From a virus, in IMG/VR virus record IMGVR_UViG_3300024262_000099, positions 1-38,998 of that record: a stretch of DNA of 38,998 bases; one strand, given 5' to 3'. How positions within the stretch are numbered: the first letter of the stretch is position 1; each line of letters opens with the position of its first letter. The notes beneath the pieces are model-generated. The model saw only the letters and a list, made by a program, of their open reading frames with translations, was not told the DNA's origin and did no database searches. Both the position numbers and the translations under genes were made by a program. Below, one piece after another: positions 27,867 through 36,950 of this stretch.

Positions 27867-28432
27867 ATCTCCTCCCTCGTAACTGCATCATGTGGTTTTG
27901 TACCATCTGAGATTTTCATTCTCTTGACCCAGTCCTGAGCTTCCTTAGCCCATTCTGAAGCCTGTTCAGGATATTCAAAATAAGGTTCAGCGTTAATAGC
28001 CGACTTCCAATAGTTTTTATCCTCTCGTAATTCAAAGTGTAAATGTTCTCCCTGTGATTTACCTGTATTACCTCCTTTGCCTATAATATCACCTGCTTTT
28101 ACTTTCTGCCCCGTAGAGACGTAAACTTTTTCTAGGTGACCATATAAGGTAAAATACACTTTATCGTCTATAAAGTGCCTTAAAATGCAATGTACACCAT
28201 ATACAGAGCCTGACTTATCCCCCTTATAGTAGTTTCCTGTTGATTCTGAATCTACATCAATAACCTCACCATCTGCTACTGCAAGTATTTCTTTCTTAGG
28301 TTCGTTCCATGTTCTTAGGTCAGTACCATGATGAAAAGAGTGTCTAGGGTCAGTCCAACATACATAAGCAGGTGACTTAGCTCCGAAATTCTGTGTTATG
28401 AATGGAATATTTGTTGGGTACTGAATCTTCAT
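27833..28432 (-). CDS. Endolysin: M23 peptidase with SLH-like C-terminus
   Basis: 199 residues. Metal ligands of the M23/LytM fold are intact: H34 and D38 in 'FHHGTDL', H99 in 'LYGHLEKVYV', and H130-x-H132 in 'GEHLHFELR'. Residues about 157-199 ('WAKEAQDWVKRMKISDGTKP', 'DAVTREEMWTMLYR') match an S-layer homology repeat, which binds secondary wall polymers. There is no signal peptide, so it needs a holin. It lies between a Pro/Glu-rich protein and membrane peptides in the late operon. Confidence 0.88.
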   Translation of the reverse strand: MKIQYPTNIPFITQNFGAKSPAYVCWTDPRHSFHHGTDLRTWNEPKKEILAVADGEVIDVDSESTGNYYKGDKSGSVYGVHCILRHFIDDKVYFTLYGHLEKVYVSTGQKVKAGDIIGKGGNTGKSQGEHLHFELREDKNYWKSAINAEPYFEYPEQASEWAKEAQDWVKRMKISDGTKPHDAVTREEMWTMLYRTFNK

Positions 28433-28450
28433 ACCTTTACGGGTTATGTA

Positions 28451-28717
28451 TTATTTTAGCTCCTTATAGCGTGCTCTTTCCTCAGCATTCATTTTAGGCC
28501 ATCCAATAGCTTTAAGAGCCTCTAGCTCATCTACTGGTTCCTCTGTAGGCTCCTCTACTACAGGCTCCTCTACTACAGGTTCCTCAACTACAGGTTCCTC
28601 AACTGGTTTAGGTGCTACTTTTTTACCGAGCCTCTGATAAGCAGAAGGATCGAAACAATTTGGAAGGATGGCAGTCATCTTGCCAGTTTCCTTATTCATG
28701 ACTTGTATAAGTTCCAT
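28451..28717 (-). CDS. Pro/Glu-rich linker protein
   Basis: 88 residues. The N-terminal 'MELIQVMNKETGKMTAILPN' then a VEEP-x5 rod (about 37-62), and a C-terminal 'ELEALKAIGWPKMNAEERARYKELK'. It resembles small phage structural or linker proteins found between the ejection proteins and lysin. No enzyme motif. Starts after TTAACCCAAAATACCATGG without an SD. Confidence 0.65.
   Translation of the reverse strand: MELIQVMNKETGKMTAILPNCFDPSAYQRLGKKVAPKPVEEPVVEEPVVEEPVVEEPTEEPVDELEALKAIGWPKMNAEERARYKELK
28548..28607 (-). repeat. Four tandem 15-bp repeats encoding VVEEP units
   Basis: Four successive 15-base units on the + strand starting GGCTCCTCTACTACA, two identical and two with silent changes. 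They encode the PVVEE rod and keep the frame if copy number changes. Confidence 0.85.
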
Positions 28718-28768
28718 GGTATTTTGGGTTAAGATGTTAGTATTATATCATATTGTTTAATCTGTCTA

Positions 28769-28796
28769 TTGACATTAAGGTAGTTTTGTGTATAAT
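28769..28796 (+). promoter_or_regulatory. Perfect sigma70 promoter in the late operon, opposite strand
   Basis: TTGACA (28769-28774), a 16-base spacer ending TTGTG, and TATAAT (28791-28796): both hexamers match consensus. Transcription would begin around 28803, exactly at the ATG of the following 39-residue frame. It points against the surrounding late genes and lies in the 193-base gap 28718-28910. Confidence 0.75.
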
Positions 28797-28802
28797 AGTG
28801 GT

Positions 28803-28922
28803 ATGTTAGTTGGAATACTACGACTCATCGGCTTGTTATTACTTTATATTGGTCTTTGGATACTCCATCCATTATTTGGGATCGCAGCTACAATATGGAT
28901 CATCACTGAGCTACTTGACTGA
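28803..28922 (+). CDS. 39-residue two-TM peptide from a leaderless transcript
   Basis: MLVGILRLIGLLLLYIGLWI then 'LHPLFGIAATIWIITELLD'. Almost wholly hydrophobic, with a Pro break suggesting a helical hairpin. It begins seven bases after a perfect TATAAT, so its mRNA would be leaderless, and its last 12 bases overlap the end of the opposite-strand ejection-type gene. Being driven by its own promoter, it could be made in a quiescent or early stage, for instance for superinfection exclusion. No family recognised. Confidence 0.6.
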   Translation: MLVGILRLIGLLLLYIGLWILHPLFGIAATIWIITELLD

Positions 28923-30599
28923 TTTAGCTTTTTGAAACATATTTTTAATAATGGTATTCGGATCGTTCATAAACTTGAACCATTCTTTTATGGCTTTCTG
29001 AGTTGCTGCTTTTGCAAGTAAGGATGGATTCAATGATAGAATTCCTGCAACAGCTTCACCACCACTAAATATATCAGTAAAGTCTATAAGTCCTTTAGAG
29101 CTCTTTTTGGCATCTACAAGTGTTCTGTGGACAACATCTTTTTCAATCGATTTCAATGCAGCATACTGATTTCTAAGTGCTTGATATTCTGATCCAGTTG
29201 CGTTAGTAATAAGCTCATCAAGATTTTTTCTCATGTTATTCACAACAAGTGCATCAATATAAGCTTTAGAAGCTGAATCATAACTTGGATTCCTGTAAAA
29301 AGATTCTAAACTTTGATTAAGAATTTTAATTGCTTCTTGAGCCTCATCAGGAGAGTATGAAACTTTGGAATATCTTTTAATCTTTTCTTTAGCGTATTTT
29401 ACTATTTCGGGCCTTTCTGTTTGTAATACCTTATTTTTAACAACTTTATCTAATTCAGATCCGACATCCTTTAGGTCTAATTTAGAACCTTTTCCAGTAG
29501 CTTCTTTTGCAAGTTCATCATATTGCTTAAAAATACCTTTTTTTGTTTGATCAATAGAATCGGAAAATTGTTTTAAATTCTGTGGCAACCCTTCAACCCC
29601 TTCTCCGAATTCATCAACTAACTTTAGGTTATTTTCATTTTCAATAATTGTATCTACTGCTTGTCTGGCGTCCTGTTTCCATTTTTCCATACCAGAGAGA
29701 GTTTTCTTTGAACCAGTTAGTGATGGCTTGATCCCCTTCTCTAATCCTTCTTCAATGGCTTGCTCTGCCCTAACTATAGAAGCATTCTTAATATTTTTTC
29801 TGGCAACATCTAATGCTTCTTCTCCAGCTTTTAACCCCTTTCTGCTAAGAGCTAATGTTTCTTCTACCCCCTTAACTGCCCCCCTTCCTCCAACTAATGT
29901 TGCCATTATTTCAGCAATAGCACCTGCAAATTGAACTCCTGTTTTTTGATTACTCGGTAAATTATCATAAGCCTCTACTGTTTTTGCTATTACCTCTTGT
30001 GTGTTTTGACCAATATTATCATAAATCACATTACCTTCTTCTTCTCCTAGTGTTGCTATTAACCCTTTTTTTAATAAATCTTTTCCTAACTCAATACCAC
30101 CTTCAACAGCTGGTTGTAATGCAGCACCAACTACAGATGTGACAGGGGCTAGCCCTGCTTTAACATCTGCTGTGAACTCTTTAACCCTTCCTTCTATCGG
30201 TTCACCTGAGAATAACTTCTCTCTACCTTCTGCTCTTATTTGCCTAGATGATTCTATTTGTCCTTTGTATATATCAGATGTTCTTTGACTTAATCCTGGA
30301 TTCTCCTGCAATTCACCAAGTTTTGAACTTATATCAGCACTCGGTGTACCTTTCTTCATCATAGCCTTAGCAAGATTCTCCTGAGCTGGAGATTGTGGAG
30401 CAATAGACATAGCTGGCACAGACTGAGCAATACCAGTAGAAGGCATAACATCACCAATAGTTGTTTGATATTTAGAGCCATACTTTTGGTTTATCAAACT
30501 TTCAACCTTTTCAGGTGAAGTTTTTGCCATATCTATTGCAAGTTTTCTTTTCTCAATAGGTATAGTTGTATCGTTTAAATAGTTCTGTATTGTTGACAT
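28911..30599 (-). CDS. Large internal/ejection-type virion protein
   Basis: 562 residues, Lys/Glu/Ala-rich and mostly helical, with one weakly hydrophobic stretch 'VQFAGAIAEIMATLVGG' near residue 220. It has coiled regions such as 'KQFSDSIDQTKKGIFKQYDELAKEATGKG', and ends 'WFKFMNDPNTIIKNMFQKAKSVK'. It is paired with the 834-residue CHAP protein just upstream (gap 2 bases) and lies after the tail genes, as internal proteins do in short-tailed phages. Injection through the envelope is inferred from position. Confidence 0.65.
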   Translation of the reverse strand: MSTIQNYLNDTTIPIEKRKLAIDMAKTSPEKVESLINQKYGSKYQTTIGDVMPSTGIAQSVPAMSIAPQSPAQENLAKAMMKKGTPSADISSKLGELQENPGLSQRTSDIYKGQIESSRQIRAEGREKLFSGEPIEGRVKEFTADVKAGLAPVTSVVGAALQPAVEGGIELGKDLLKKGLIATLGEEEGNVIYDNIGQNTQEVIAKTVEAYDNLPSNQKTGVQFAGAIAEIMATLVGGRGAVKGVEETLALSRKGLKAGEEALDVARKNIKNASIVRAEQAIEEGLEKGIKPSLTGSKKTLSGMEKWKQDARQAVDTIIENENNLKLVDEFGEGVEGLPQNLKQFSDSIDQTKKGIFKQYDELAKEATGKGSKLDLKDVGSELDKVVKNKVLQTERPEIVKYAKEKIKRYSKVSYSPDEAQEAIKILNQSLESFYRNPSYDSASKAYIDALVVNNMRKNLDELITNATGSEYQALRNQYAALKSIEKDVVHRTLVDAKKSSKGLIDFTDIFSGGEAVAGILSLNPSLLAKAATQKAIKEWFKFMNDPNTIIKNMFQKAKSVK

Positions 30600-30601
30600 A
30601 T

Positions 30602-33106
30602 TTAAAATGGGTTATTTTCTTCGTCAGGTAAAGTAAAAGTGTCTTGTTGTGGTGTATCTGGGAAAATATCTGATTTTATTTCACCAGTAATCACCCTATT
30701 CATTTGCTCAACGCTATCAAAACCAAATCGTTTTGCTTTTGCTTTTGCTGATGCTTCATATTCACTGATCATTCTGTCTAACTGATCAGTAAATTGATCT
30801 TCAGTCATATCGACATTCGGCTTGTATCGTTTTAATCTTTGGAATTCAGGCTCACTAACAGCAACCCCTGAAATCTCTTTTACAAAAGAAACTAATGCTT
30901 CTCCCGTTAAAGCATCTAACTGACGGTAGTATTTTTGCTCATTAGTTTGACCTATCCCAAGAACAGATTCGCCAACCCTCCCAGTTACACGTTTTGCAGT
31001 ATCCCACCATCCACTAATACCACCCCCTTCTTCCTGTAATAATTTATAAACATCTTTTGCTTCTTGTAGGTTTTCTCTTAATTGTACAAATTTCATAAGC
31101 TTATCACCTTCGCTTGTTCCCGATTGATCAGTTGCCTTATCATTCACAAATGATTGAAATGTTTGATTCCCCAATCCTTGCTGTTTACGATAAGCTAAAA
31201 TTTCATCTAATTGATATTGATTAATTGATGATGGGACTCCATATTGAGCAGCCTCTGACGGAGACAAAGGTTTTACTTTTGGATCTGTGACAGCTTTTAT
31301 ATATTCATCAAGCCATCCTTGTGCTTCGGCCATTTTTCTATATTTTGTAGCATCTGTTGGTGTTACAAGACCTGATTTTATTTGTGCCATAATTGCATCC
31401 CTTCCTGTCAATTGTTTACCCATTCCTTGCCCACCAGGTAAAACAGGTGGTGTATAAGAGGTAACAGATGCTAACTCTTTTCCATTAGGATTCCATTTTG
31501 GAGTGGTTTTTGCAGGATCAAAGAACCCGATAATACCAGAAGCTGCAGGATCAGTAACATGAGAGGTATCTACCATTTCATCCCCATTTCTATTGGAATC
31601 TTTAATATCAAAAGACCCATCTTCATAAACCTTAGTAACAAGTCCTGTATGTCCCGTCTGACCTATCGTAGCTAAATTATAACCATATTTACTTATAAAT
31701 GCTCCACCTGCTACTGGAATATCAGAATTGTTATTCTCCATTTTAGATGCAAGCGTATCTCCAAATATTTTAGCACCAAAATAATTGTTTACATATTCAC
31801 CGCATTGCCCCCCCGTTGAACCAACAGGAACATTATCATCAACAGAACCATCAGCATATGTAACACCATCTCTTGACGGCCAAGTAAATGTTTCCTGATA
31901 ATATTTTAAAGCATAATCATTCCATTCCATTTGATTATCAAATTCTTGTTGAGCAGTTTTAGTATCTGCAAAACCAGCTTTTTGGGCGAATGCTTGTGCA
32001 GAAACCGCATCACTTTTTAATAATTTCTGATAATATAGGAAGTTCTTTTGCTCTGCCGTCATACCCACAGTCATTGCCTCATTCATTGATTTGATGTAAT
32101 CGGGGCTAGAAATCTGAGCATTAAACCTCATAGTATCTAAATTTTGTACAGTTTGTGCCATCCCCATATCTCCGCCAAATAAATTTGACATAGACACTAA
32201 GTCCATACCTTGGAATGATCCAGGAGCCATCTTCCCTATAAAATCCATGGCCTTTTGAGTGTTGGCTGCTTGCTGATTCTCTAAATCAACCCTCATATCC
32301 TGTATAGCCTTTCCTGTTTGAGCCAAATTGTTTGAAATAGAAGTAGCTAGTTTATCATTGCCGTCTTTTTGAGCTTTCTCTAATTCCTTTAGTTGACGTG
32401 CTCTAGATTGCATAGCAGAATCGAGCCTAATCTTTGCGTTTGTAAGCTGTTCTGTGACACGCCCCTGGAAACCAGATACTGCTGCTGCGGCTGATCCTGC
32501 AACAGGACCCTCTCTACCAGGTAAAAACTCTGCAGCCATACCAGAAGTTGCAGATTGCCCCTTGAATTTGCTTTGTTCGTACTCTGAAAGATTAACCTTA
32601 TTCATAGCCTCTATTTGTTGCTCTAAATAAGTTTTATCCTCCTCTTGTGTTTTAAACAATTCATCTTCTGCAGCCGTAATATCTGCCAGTAAAGCATCTG
32701 AACTGGTTTCAAGATAAGGATTCTCAAAATATCCAGTTCCAGCTGAACTCAATCCACTCAATGCTTCTTGTGCTTTTTTCTTATTAAGTCTTTGTTGAGC
32801 TGTTTCCTCCGACATTTTATTAACTGTCTCCTGGATTGATTTCAGTGTTCCTCCACTAAAGCCTAGATCCTGCAAAGTCTTTGTATAATCAGTTGCAGTA
32901 AAAGTAGGTTCAGCTTGTGTGGTCACAGGAGGGGCTACAGGGGTTTCAACCTTAGGTGTTTCAATCTTTGGTGTTTCAACTTTAGGAGAAGCGCCAGTGA
33001 ACGGCCCCATTGATTGTGGTTCACTTTGTAGTTTAAATTGAGCCACAGTTAGAGCTTTATTCTTCTTCTTGGCCTCATTAAATTTTTGAGTAAATGTTTG
33101 TGCCAT
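30602..33106 (-). CDS. Ejection/internal virion protein with CHAP peptidase
   Basis: 834 residues. The N-terminal 400 are helical and Gln/Ala-rich, with a short Pro-rich 'VETPKIETPKVETPV' repeat at about 42-56. Residues about 430-525 are a CHAP amidase: catalytic Cys in 'GGQCGEYVNNYFG', His in 'GQTGHTGLVTKVYEDGSFDI', and the closing 'DSNRNGDE'. The C-terminal 300 are helical. In short-tailed phages such proteins cross the envelope at entry, so a wall-cutting domain is fitting. It is the largest gene in the window. Confidence 0.8.
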   Translation of the reverse strand: MAQTFTQKFNEAKKKNKALTVAQFKLQSEPQSMGPFTGASPKVETPKIETPKVETPVAPPVTTQAEPTFTATDYTKTLQDLGFSGGTLKSIQETVNKMSEETAQQRLNKKKAQEALSGLSSAGTGYFENPYLETSSDALLADITAAEDELFKTQEEDKTYLEQQIEAMNKVNLSEYEQSKFKGQSATSGMAAEFLPGREGPVAGSAAAAVSGFQGRVTEQLTNAKIRLDSAMQSRARQLKELEKAQKDGNDKLATSISNNLAQTGKAIQDMRVDLENQQAANTQKAMDFIGKMAPGSFQGMDLVSMSNLFGGDMGMAQTVQNLDTMRFNAQISSPDYIKSMNEAMTVGMTAEQKNFLYYQKLLKSDAVSAQAFAQKAGFADTKTAQQEFDNQMEWNDYALKYYQETFTWPSRDGVTYADGSVDDNVPVGSTGGQCGEYVNNYFGAKIFGDTLASKMENNNSDIPVAGGAFISKYGYNLATIGQTGHTGLVTKVYEDGSFDIKDSNRNGDEMVDTSHVTDPAASGIIGFFDPAKTTPKWNPNGKELASVTSYTPPVLPGGQGMGKQLTGRDAIMAQIKSGLVTPTDATKYRKMAEAQGWLDEYIKAVTDPKVKPLSPSEAAQYGVPSSINQYQLDEILAYRKQQGLGNQTFQSFVNDKATDQSGTSEGDKLMKFVQLRENLQEAKDVYKLLQEEGGGISGWWDTAKRVTGRVGESVLGIGQTNEQKYYRQLDALTGEALVSFVKEISGVAVSEPEFQRLKRYKPNVDMTEDQFTDQLDRMISEYEASAKAKAKRFGFDSVEQMNRVITGEIKSDIFPDTPQQDTFTLPDEENNPF

Positions 33107-33155
33107 TTAGTTTAAGGTTAGGATTCGTCGTCTTTTAAGATTAATTATTTTATTC

Positions 33156-34721
33156 TTAGTATGCTTCCCAGAGTATGTTTATAGCCTGTTGGGATGTAAA
33201 AGCAGTACAGTAGAAATCAAAAGTAGTAGCTCCTACTGAGCGAATATCAAATTGGAAATCCTCTGCTGCGAAATGTACAATAGCCGCTGCCCCTATATTA
33301 GAAGCATACGATGGTCCTGCTGAAGAATAGTTTGTATGGATTCCATCAAGCCCAGTTTCAGCGGAATAAGTTAGTACACCACCTGGAACAAATGTAATTG
33401 TACCAGCAGCTTGCACATAATAAGTTGCTCTAATATATTTAGGTGTCCTTCCAAGCCCATGTGTTACTTGGCTTGTTTGCGTTGCAGCAGTTGGGTCCCA
33501 TGCAACTGTACCAGAAGTCCATGAATGGTAATGTATGCCAGCGACTTCACTTCCATCTGTTAGTGTATCTTTATTAGCTACAGACATTTGAGCTGCTGTA
33601 GGGGAAACCATTTGGAATTGAGTACCATCATGTACAACAGATACTATTTGACCTGCTTGGATATCCCCATCTGTTAATACCTCATCATCATTCTTCAGAA
33701 TAGCTAAAGCCCCTAAAGCATTTACATTAAGAGTAGCTGCACCTGTATTAGCTGTGTTTGCTTTGAAGTGGAATAATTCACCAGCTGCATAAGCAGCAGG
33801 AGCTGGTGTTAAAGTAATTACGTAAGTGTCACTTGCTTCTGCATCAGCAGCATACGACCAATCAGATTGCTGTACTCTCGCAGCTATTGAAGCAGGTGTA
33901 GCAACAAGACTAGCACCAGTTCCACCAGTCGCTGAACCATTCTCTGTTTCTGTTTGTGTAGCTACTTCTACCTTACCAGCTACAGTCGTAGAAGCATTTG
34001 CTACCGTTCCTCCCGCTGCGTTTGTTACCCATGCACCACCCTCTCTCCATTGAGTTTGTCCCACAGTTGTATTATAGACAGCAATACCGCCAGCAGGAGG
34101 AGTTGTTAAAGCATCACGTTCCGCAGTAGTCAATTGCATAAAGCCAGAAAGTTCATTGTCTACTACAGCACCACTATCATCTCCACGAGTAATTCTCCAT
34201 CTCTTAAGTGAGTCGTCAAAGTAGAATTTAGGTTTTACAGTTTGATCATTATGAACAACAAAGTTTACATCTGAAGCAGTCTCATCTCCAACCTTCCAAT
34301 TTGTACCGCCAGAACCAATCGTACCATTGAGTGCATTAATCATCATTTCAAAGTTCACCCCTGAGATCTGTCCGACAACAGGATCGTCTTGATCATGATC
34401 TACAGCATAAGCGGCTGTATTAGAAGTTGTATAGTCAAGTCCACACATATCAACCCCACGAACCGCACCTGTTAGGGTAAGTCCATCGGCAGAAATTGAA
34501 GTGGTTGGGCACCAGACACTTTCTACATATCCGTCAGCACTCCCGATTCCTATTAGACAATCTCCACGGATTACAGCACCATCCTCATCTAAGGGTGGAT
34601 CAGTAAAAGTGATAGTTGTATCGGAAGAAGAAATAGGAGCAGCCAAACGTGGATTAGGGGCATCATATTGACCCCATTGGAAGTATCTTAGATTGCTTGG
34701 CATAATTGACACATCAGCCAT
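33156..34721 (-). CDS. Tail fibre/spike protein
   Basis: 521 residues. An N-terminal adaptor-like part 'TTITFTDPPLDEDGAVIRGD' is followed by 'YFDDSLKRWRITRGDDSGAV' and 'MQLTTAERDALTTPPAGGIAVYNTTVGQTQWREGGAWV', a run common in phage fibres. A Gly/Ala/Thr-rich shaft ('AAYAAGELFHFKANTANTGAATLNVN') and a C-terminal beta domain ('IRATYYVQAAGTITFVPGG ... FDFYCTAFTSQQAINILWEAY') complete it. It sits downstream of an inserted HNH gene and the nozzle candidate. Confidence 0.75.
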   Translation of the reverse strand: MADVSIMPSNLRYFQWGQYDAPNPRLAAPISSSDTTITFTDPPLDEDGAVIRGDCLIGIGSADGYVESVWCPTTSISADGLTLTGAVRGVDMCGLDYTTSNTAAYAVDHDQDDPVVGQISGVNFEMMINALNGTIGSGGTNWKVGDETASDVNFVVHNDQTVKPKFYFDDSLKRWRITRGDDSGAVVDNELSGFMQLTTAERDALTTPPAGGIAVYNTTVGQTQWREGGAWVTNAAGGTVANASTTVAGKVEVATQTETENGSATGGTGASLVATPASIAARVQQSDWSYAADAEASDTYVITLTPAPAAYAAGELFHFKANTANTGAATLNVNALGALAILKNDDEVLTDGDIQAGQIVSVVHDGTQFQMVSPTAAQMSVANKDTLTDGSEVAGIHYHSWTSGTVAWDPTAATQTSQVTHGLGRTPKYIRATYYVQAAGTITFVPGGVLTYSAETGLDGIHTNYSSAGPSYASNIGAAAIVHFAAEDFQFDIRSVGATTFDFYCTAFTSQQAINILWEAY

Positions 34722-34728
34722 AGTATTA

Positions 34729-35151
34729 TTAGTTAGTAGTTAAAGATTTTTCTATTGACCATCCATATTTATAAATTCTCATTCCTAAAGTGCTTCTTTT
34801 TATCCCTAATTTTCTTGCCCATCTAGGTATCGTCATTGTTAAGCCATTATAGGTAACGTTAAAATTATCTCTTCGATTATTACTTTGCTCCTTAGGAGTA
34901 GACCACTTACAGTTCTCTGGGCAATAATCACCGTCATTATCTATCCGATCAAGTTGTAACCCTTTTTTGTAAGATTCCAGCATATCTTCTTCAAAGTTTT
35001 TGAACTTTCTCCATCTTTCACAAACTTTTATTCCTCGCCCTCCATATCCATTGTAGCGTGGATTCTTTTCGTTCGTACACCTTCCAACCATGTTCCCCCA
35101 AACATCAAATAGTATGTGTTTTCCCCTATATCTTTGCTGGGCCGTAGCCAT
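34729..35151 (-). CDS. HNH homing endonuclease
   Basis: 140 residues with the common phage layout: 'RYNGYGGRGIKVCERWRKFKNF' and the HNH core 'LQLDRIDNDGDYCPENCKWSTPKEQSNNRR' (about 65-94). A C-terminal DNA-binding part with 'MTIPRWARKLGIKRSTLGMRI' follows. It lies between nozzle and fibre genes with tight spacing. It looks like a selfish free-standing homing nuclease inserted between structural genes; both neighbours appear intact. Confidence 0.85.
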   Translation of the reverse strand: MATAQQRYRGKHILFDVWGNMVGRCTNEKNPRYNGYGGRGIKVCERWRKFKNFEEDMLESYKKGLQLDRIDNDGDYCPENCKWSTPKEQSNNRRDNFNVTYNGLTMTIPRWARKLGIKRSTLGMRIYKYGWSIEKSLTTN

Positions 35152-35168
35152 AGTAATTTAGTTAAAGA

Positions 35169-36950
35169 TTAATTTTGTGTCATATTACGTATTCGGATAG
35201 GTACCTTTTCTTTCGTGAGAACAGATAACCAGTTGATTGTATGTGGTACTTGAGAATGTTCTGTTACGTGGATTCTAACTCGTTGGAAGTTTTTTATCCT
35301 CCCCTTGAATCCTGCAAAGCTTTCTATTGTACCAAGTGGATCAACGTCACCTCCCCATGCAGCTCCCCAAGGGGCTGTTCCATATCCTGTGACGCCTACA
35401 AATCCCACATCAGGTGTCCATTGTAAGCTGAGTTTGTCTGTTACAAGCTTACCAGTCTTGTCATATATATTGAAATCTATTCTAATACTAGAAGACTGAG
35501 ATAGCTTACCTTGTGCATATTGTCCAAGTAATTCTTTTCTTGTCCATAATTGACCAACATTAAGCTCTTGCTTAAATTCAGTCCAGATATCCGTTCCGTC
35601 ATCATCATGACCTTCAAATATCTGCCAAACTTGAGCTGACTGAGAAGACGCTCCATAAATTACGCCATCATCATTCAAGAACCTGTTTATATTCCAGCCA
35701 GTGAATGTTCCAAAGGCTTTTAGTTGTGTGTTATAGACTAGAACAAAATTATTTGCACTAGCATCATTTCTACAAGTGATAAGTAATTGGTTACGTTTAT
35801 CATCTTTAATAATATCTGCTTGACTAAAATCAAAATCATCAAAGTAGTTATCGCCTAGAATCTCTGATACCAAAACTTCCTGATCTGAGAATTTGATATC
35901 GTTCTGTCCGATACTAACAAGTTGCCATAAACCCTGTGAATTAACGTAGAACAATCCTTCATCCGAGTGGAGAGCCGCCTGCATTCCAGCATCTTCAAAA
36001 TAAGCAACAATTCTATCAATTCTCGTAAGAGTACCCGCACTATCTATTGTGTCTGTAACAAACGCCCATTTACCCTCCTCACATCCGACGACAATATTAT
36101 CTCCTAAATTCTCTATCACATTAATCTCTCCTGCATTACGGTAGTAAATAACACCTCCATCATCAGCAAGTGTTGTACCAGTTGTCCAACTTCCAAAGGG
36201 TGGGTTTGTACCGTCATCAACATCAGAATATTGTACTAGGGTCGGATCAGCTTCAAGACATCCAGCATACATCCTGTTGCCTATTACCTTAATAATTTTA
36301 CAGTTAGGCCCTGCCGTAGCTGCATAAGTAAAATCTAGCACCCCATCTACAACAGCTACACCCGTTGCTGCATCTGTGAGAGCCTCGTTGTTTTGGAATG
36401 TTCCATTTATTGATCCTAAAGTGAGCGTTCCTGTAGCTCCTGCATCAATGTCTTCAAGAATTACCGCAGTAGCCCCAGATGTACCACCAGTAACAATACT
36501 ACCAACAGTAAAGTTTCCAGTTTGCCCATCATAGTCGAGAGTTAAAGAAATCTCACCAATAGGGTCCTCTAAACTGCTAACAAAGAAGTAATCACCATAA
36601 CGAGCGCCACCTGTGACAGTCGTATTAAAGTCCGTTTTAATATCAGTGACAGTATCGGTAGAAATCCGATAAGCTGAGACCGTTGTATCATATCCGAATA
36701 TATAAATGTCATCTGTCCATTTTTTAAGTAGTGTAATACCGACAGTGCCTGCCTCATCGAAAAGTTCCTCTAAACCTCCACGTTTTTCAAGTCCTCCATC
36801 AGAGGTCATCAGATAATTCCTAACAATAAGAGCATGACTTGGGTCAAGCAACTGGGGAAGTGTCCTCAAATCTAGACCACTTTTAGCCATTGTTGTCGTG
36901 CTATAAGCTTGTTTAGCACCAGTCTTTGATGAAATGGGGAAATAAGCCAT
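35169..36950 (-). CDS. Tail nozzle/stabilisation-type protein
   Basis: 593 residues, predicted beta-propeller. Short strands recur ('DIYIFGYDTTVSAYRIS', 'EGLFYVNSQGLWQLVSIG', 'NNFVLVYNTQLKAFGTFTGW', 'GVIYGASSQSAQVWQIFEGHDD') with the spacing seen in P22 gp10-like and T7 gp12-like tail nozzles. Near the start comes 'TTMAKSGLDLRTLPQLLDPSHALIVRNYLMTSDGGLEKRGG', the usual opening of that family. Its start overlaps the adaptor stop. It would close the tail channel. Confidence 0.75.
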   Translation of the reverse strand: MAYFPISSKTGAKQAYSTTTMAKSGLDLRTLPQLLDPSHALIVRNYLMTSDGGLEKRGGLEELFDEAGTVGITLLKKWTDDIYIFGYDTTVSAYRISTDTVTDIKTDFNTTVTGGARYGDYFFVSSLEDPIGEISLTLDYDGQTGNFTVGSIVTGGTSGATAVILEDIDAGATGTLTLGSINGTFQNNEALTDAATGVAVVDGVLDFTYAATAGPNCKIIKVIGNRMYAGCLEADPTLVQYSDVDDGTNPPFGSWTTGTTLADDGGVIYYRNAGEINVIENLGDNIVVGCEEGKWAFVTDTIDSAGTLTRIDRIVAYFEDAGMQAALHSDEGLFYVNSQGLWQLVSIGQNDIKFSDQEVLVSEILGDNYFDDFDFSQADIIKDDKRNQLLITCRNDASANNFVLVYNTQLKAFGTFTGWNINRFLNDDGVIYGASSQSAQVWQIFEGHDDDGTDIWTEFKQELNVGQLWTRKELLGQYAQGKLSQSSSIRIDFNIYDKTGKLVTDKLSLQWTPDVGFVGVTGYGTAPWGAAWGGDVDPLGTIESFAGFKGRIKNFQRVRIHVTEHSQVPHTINWLSVLTKEKVPIRIRNMTQN

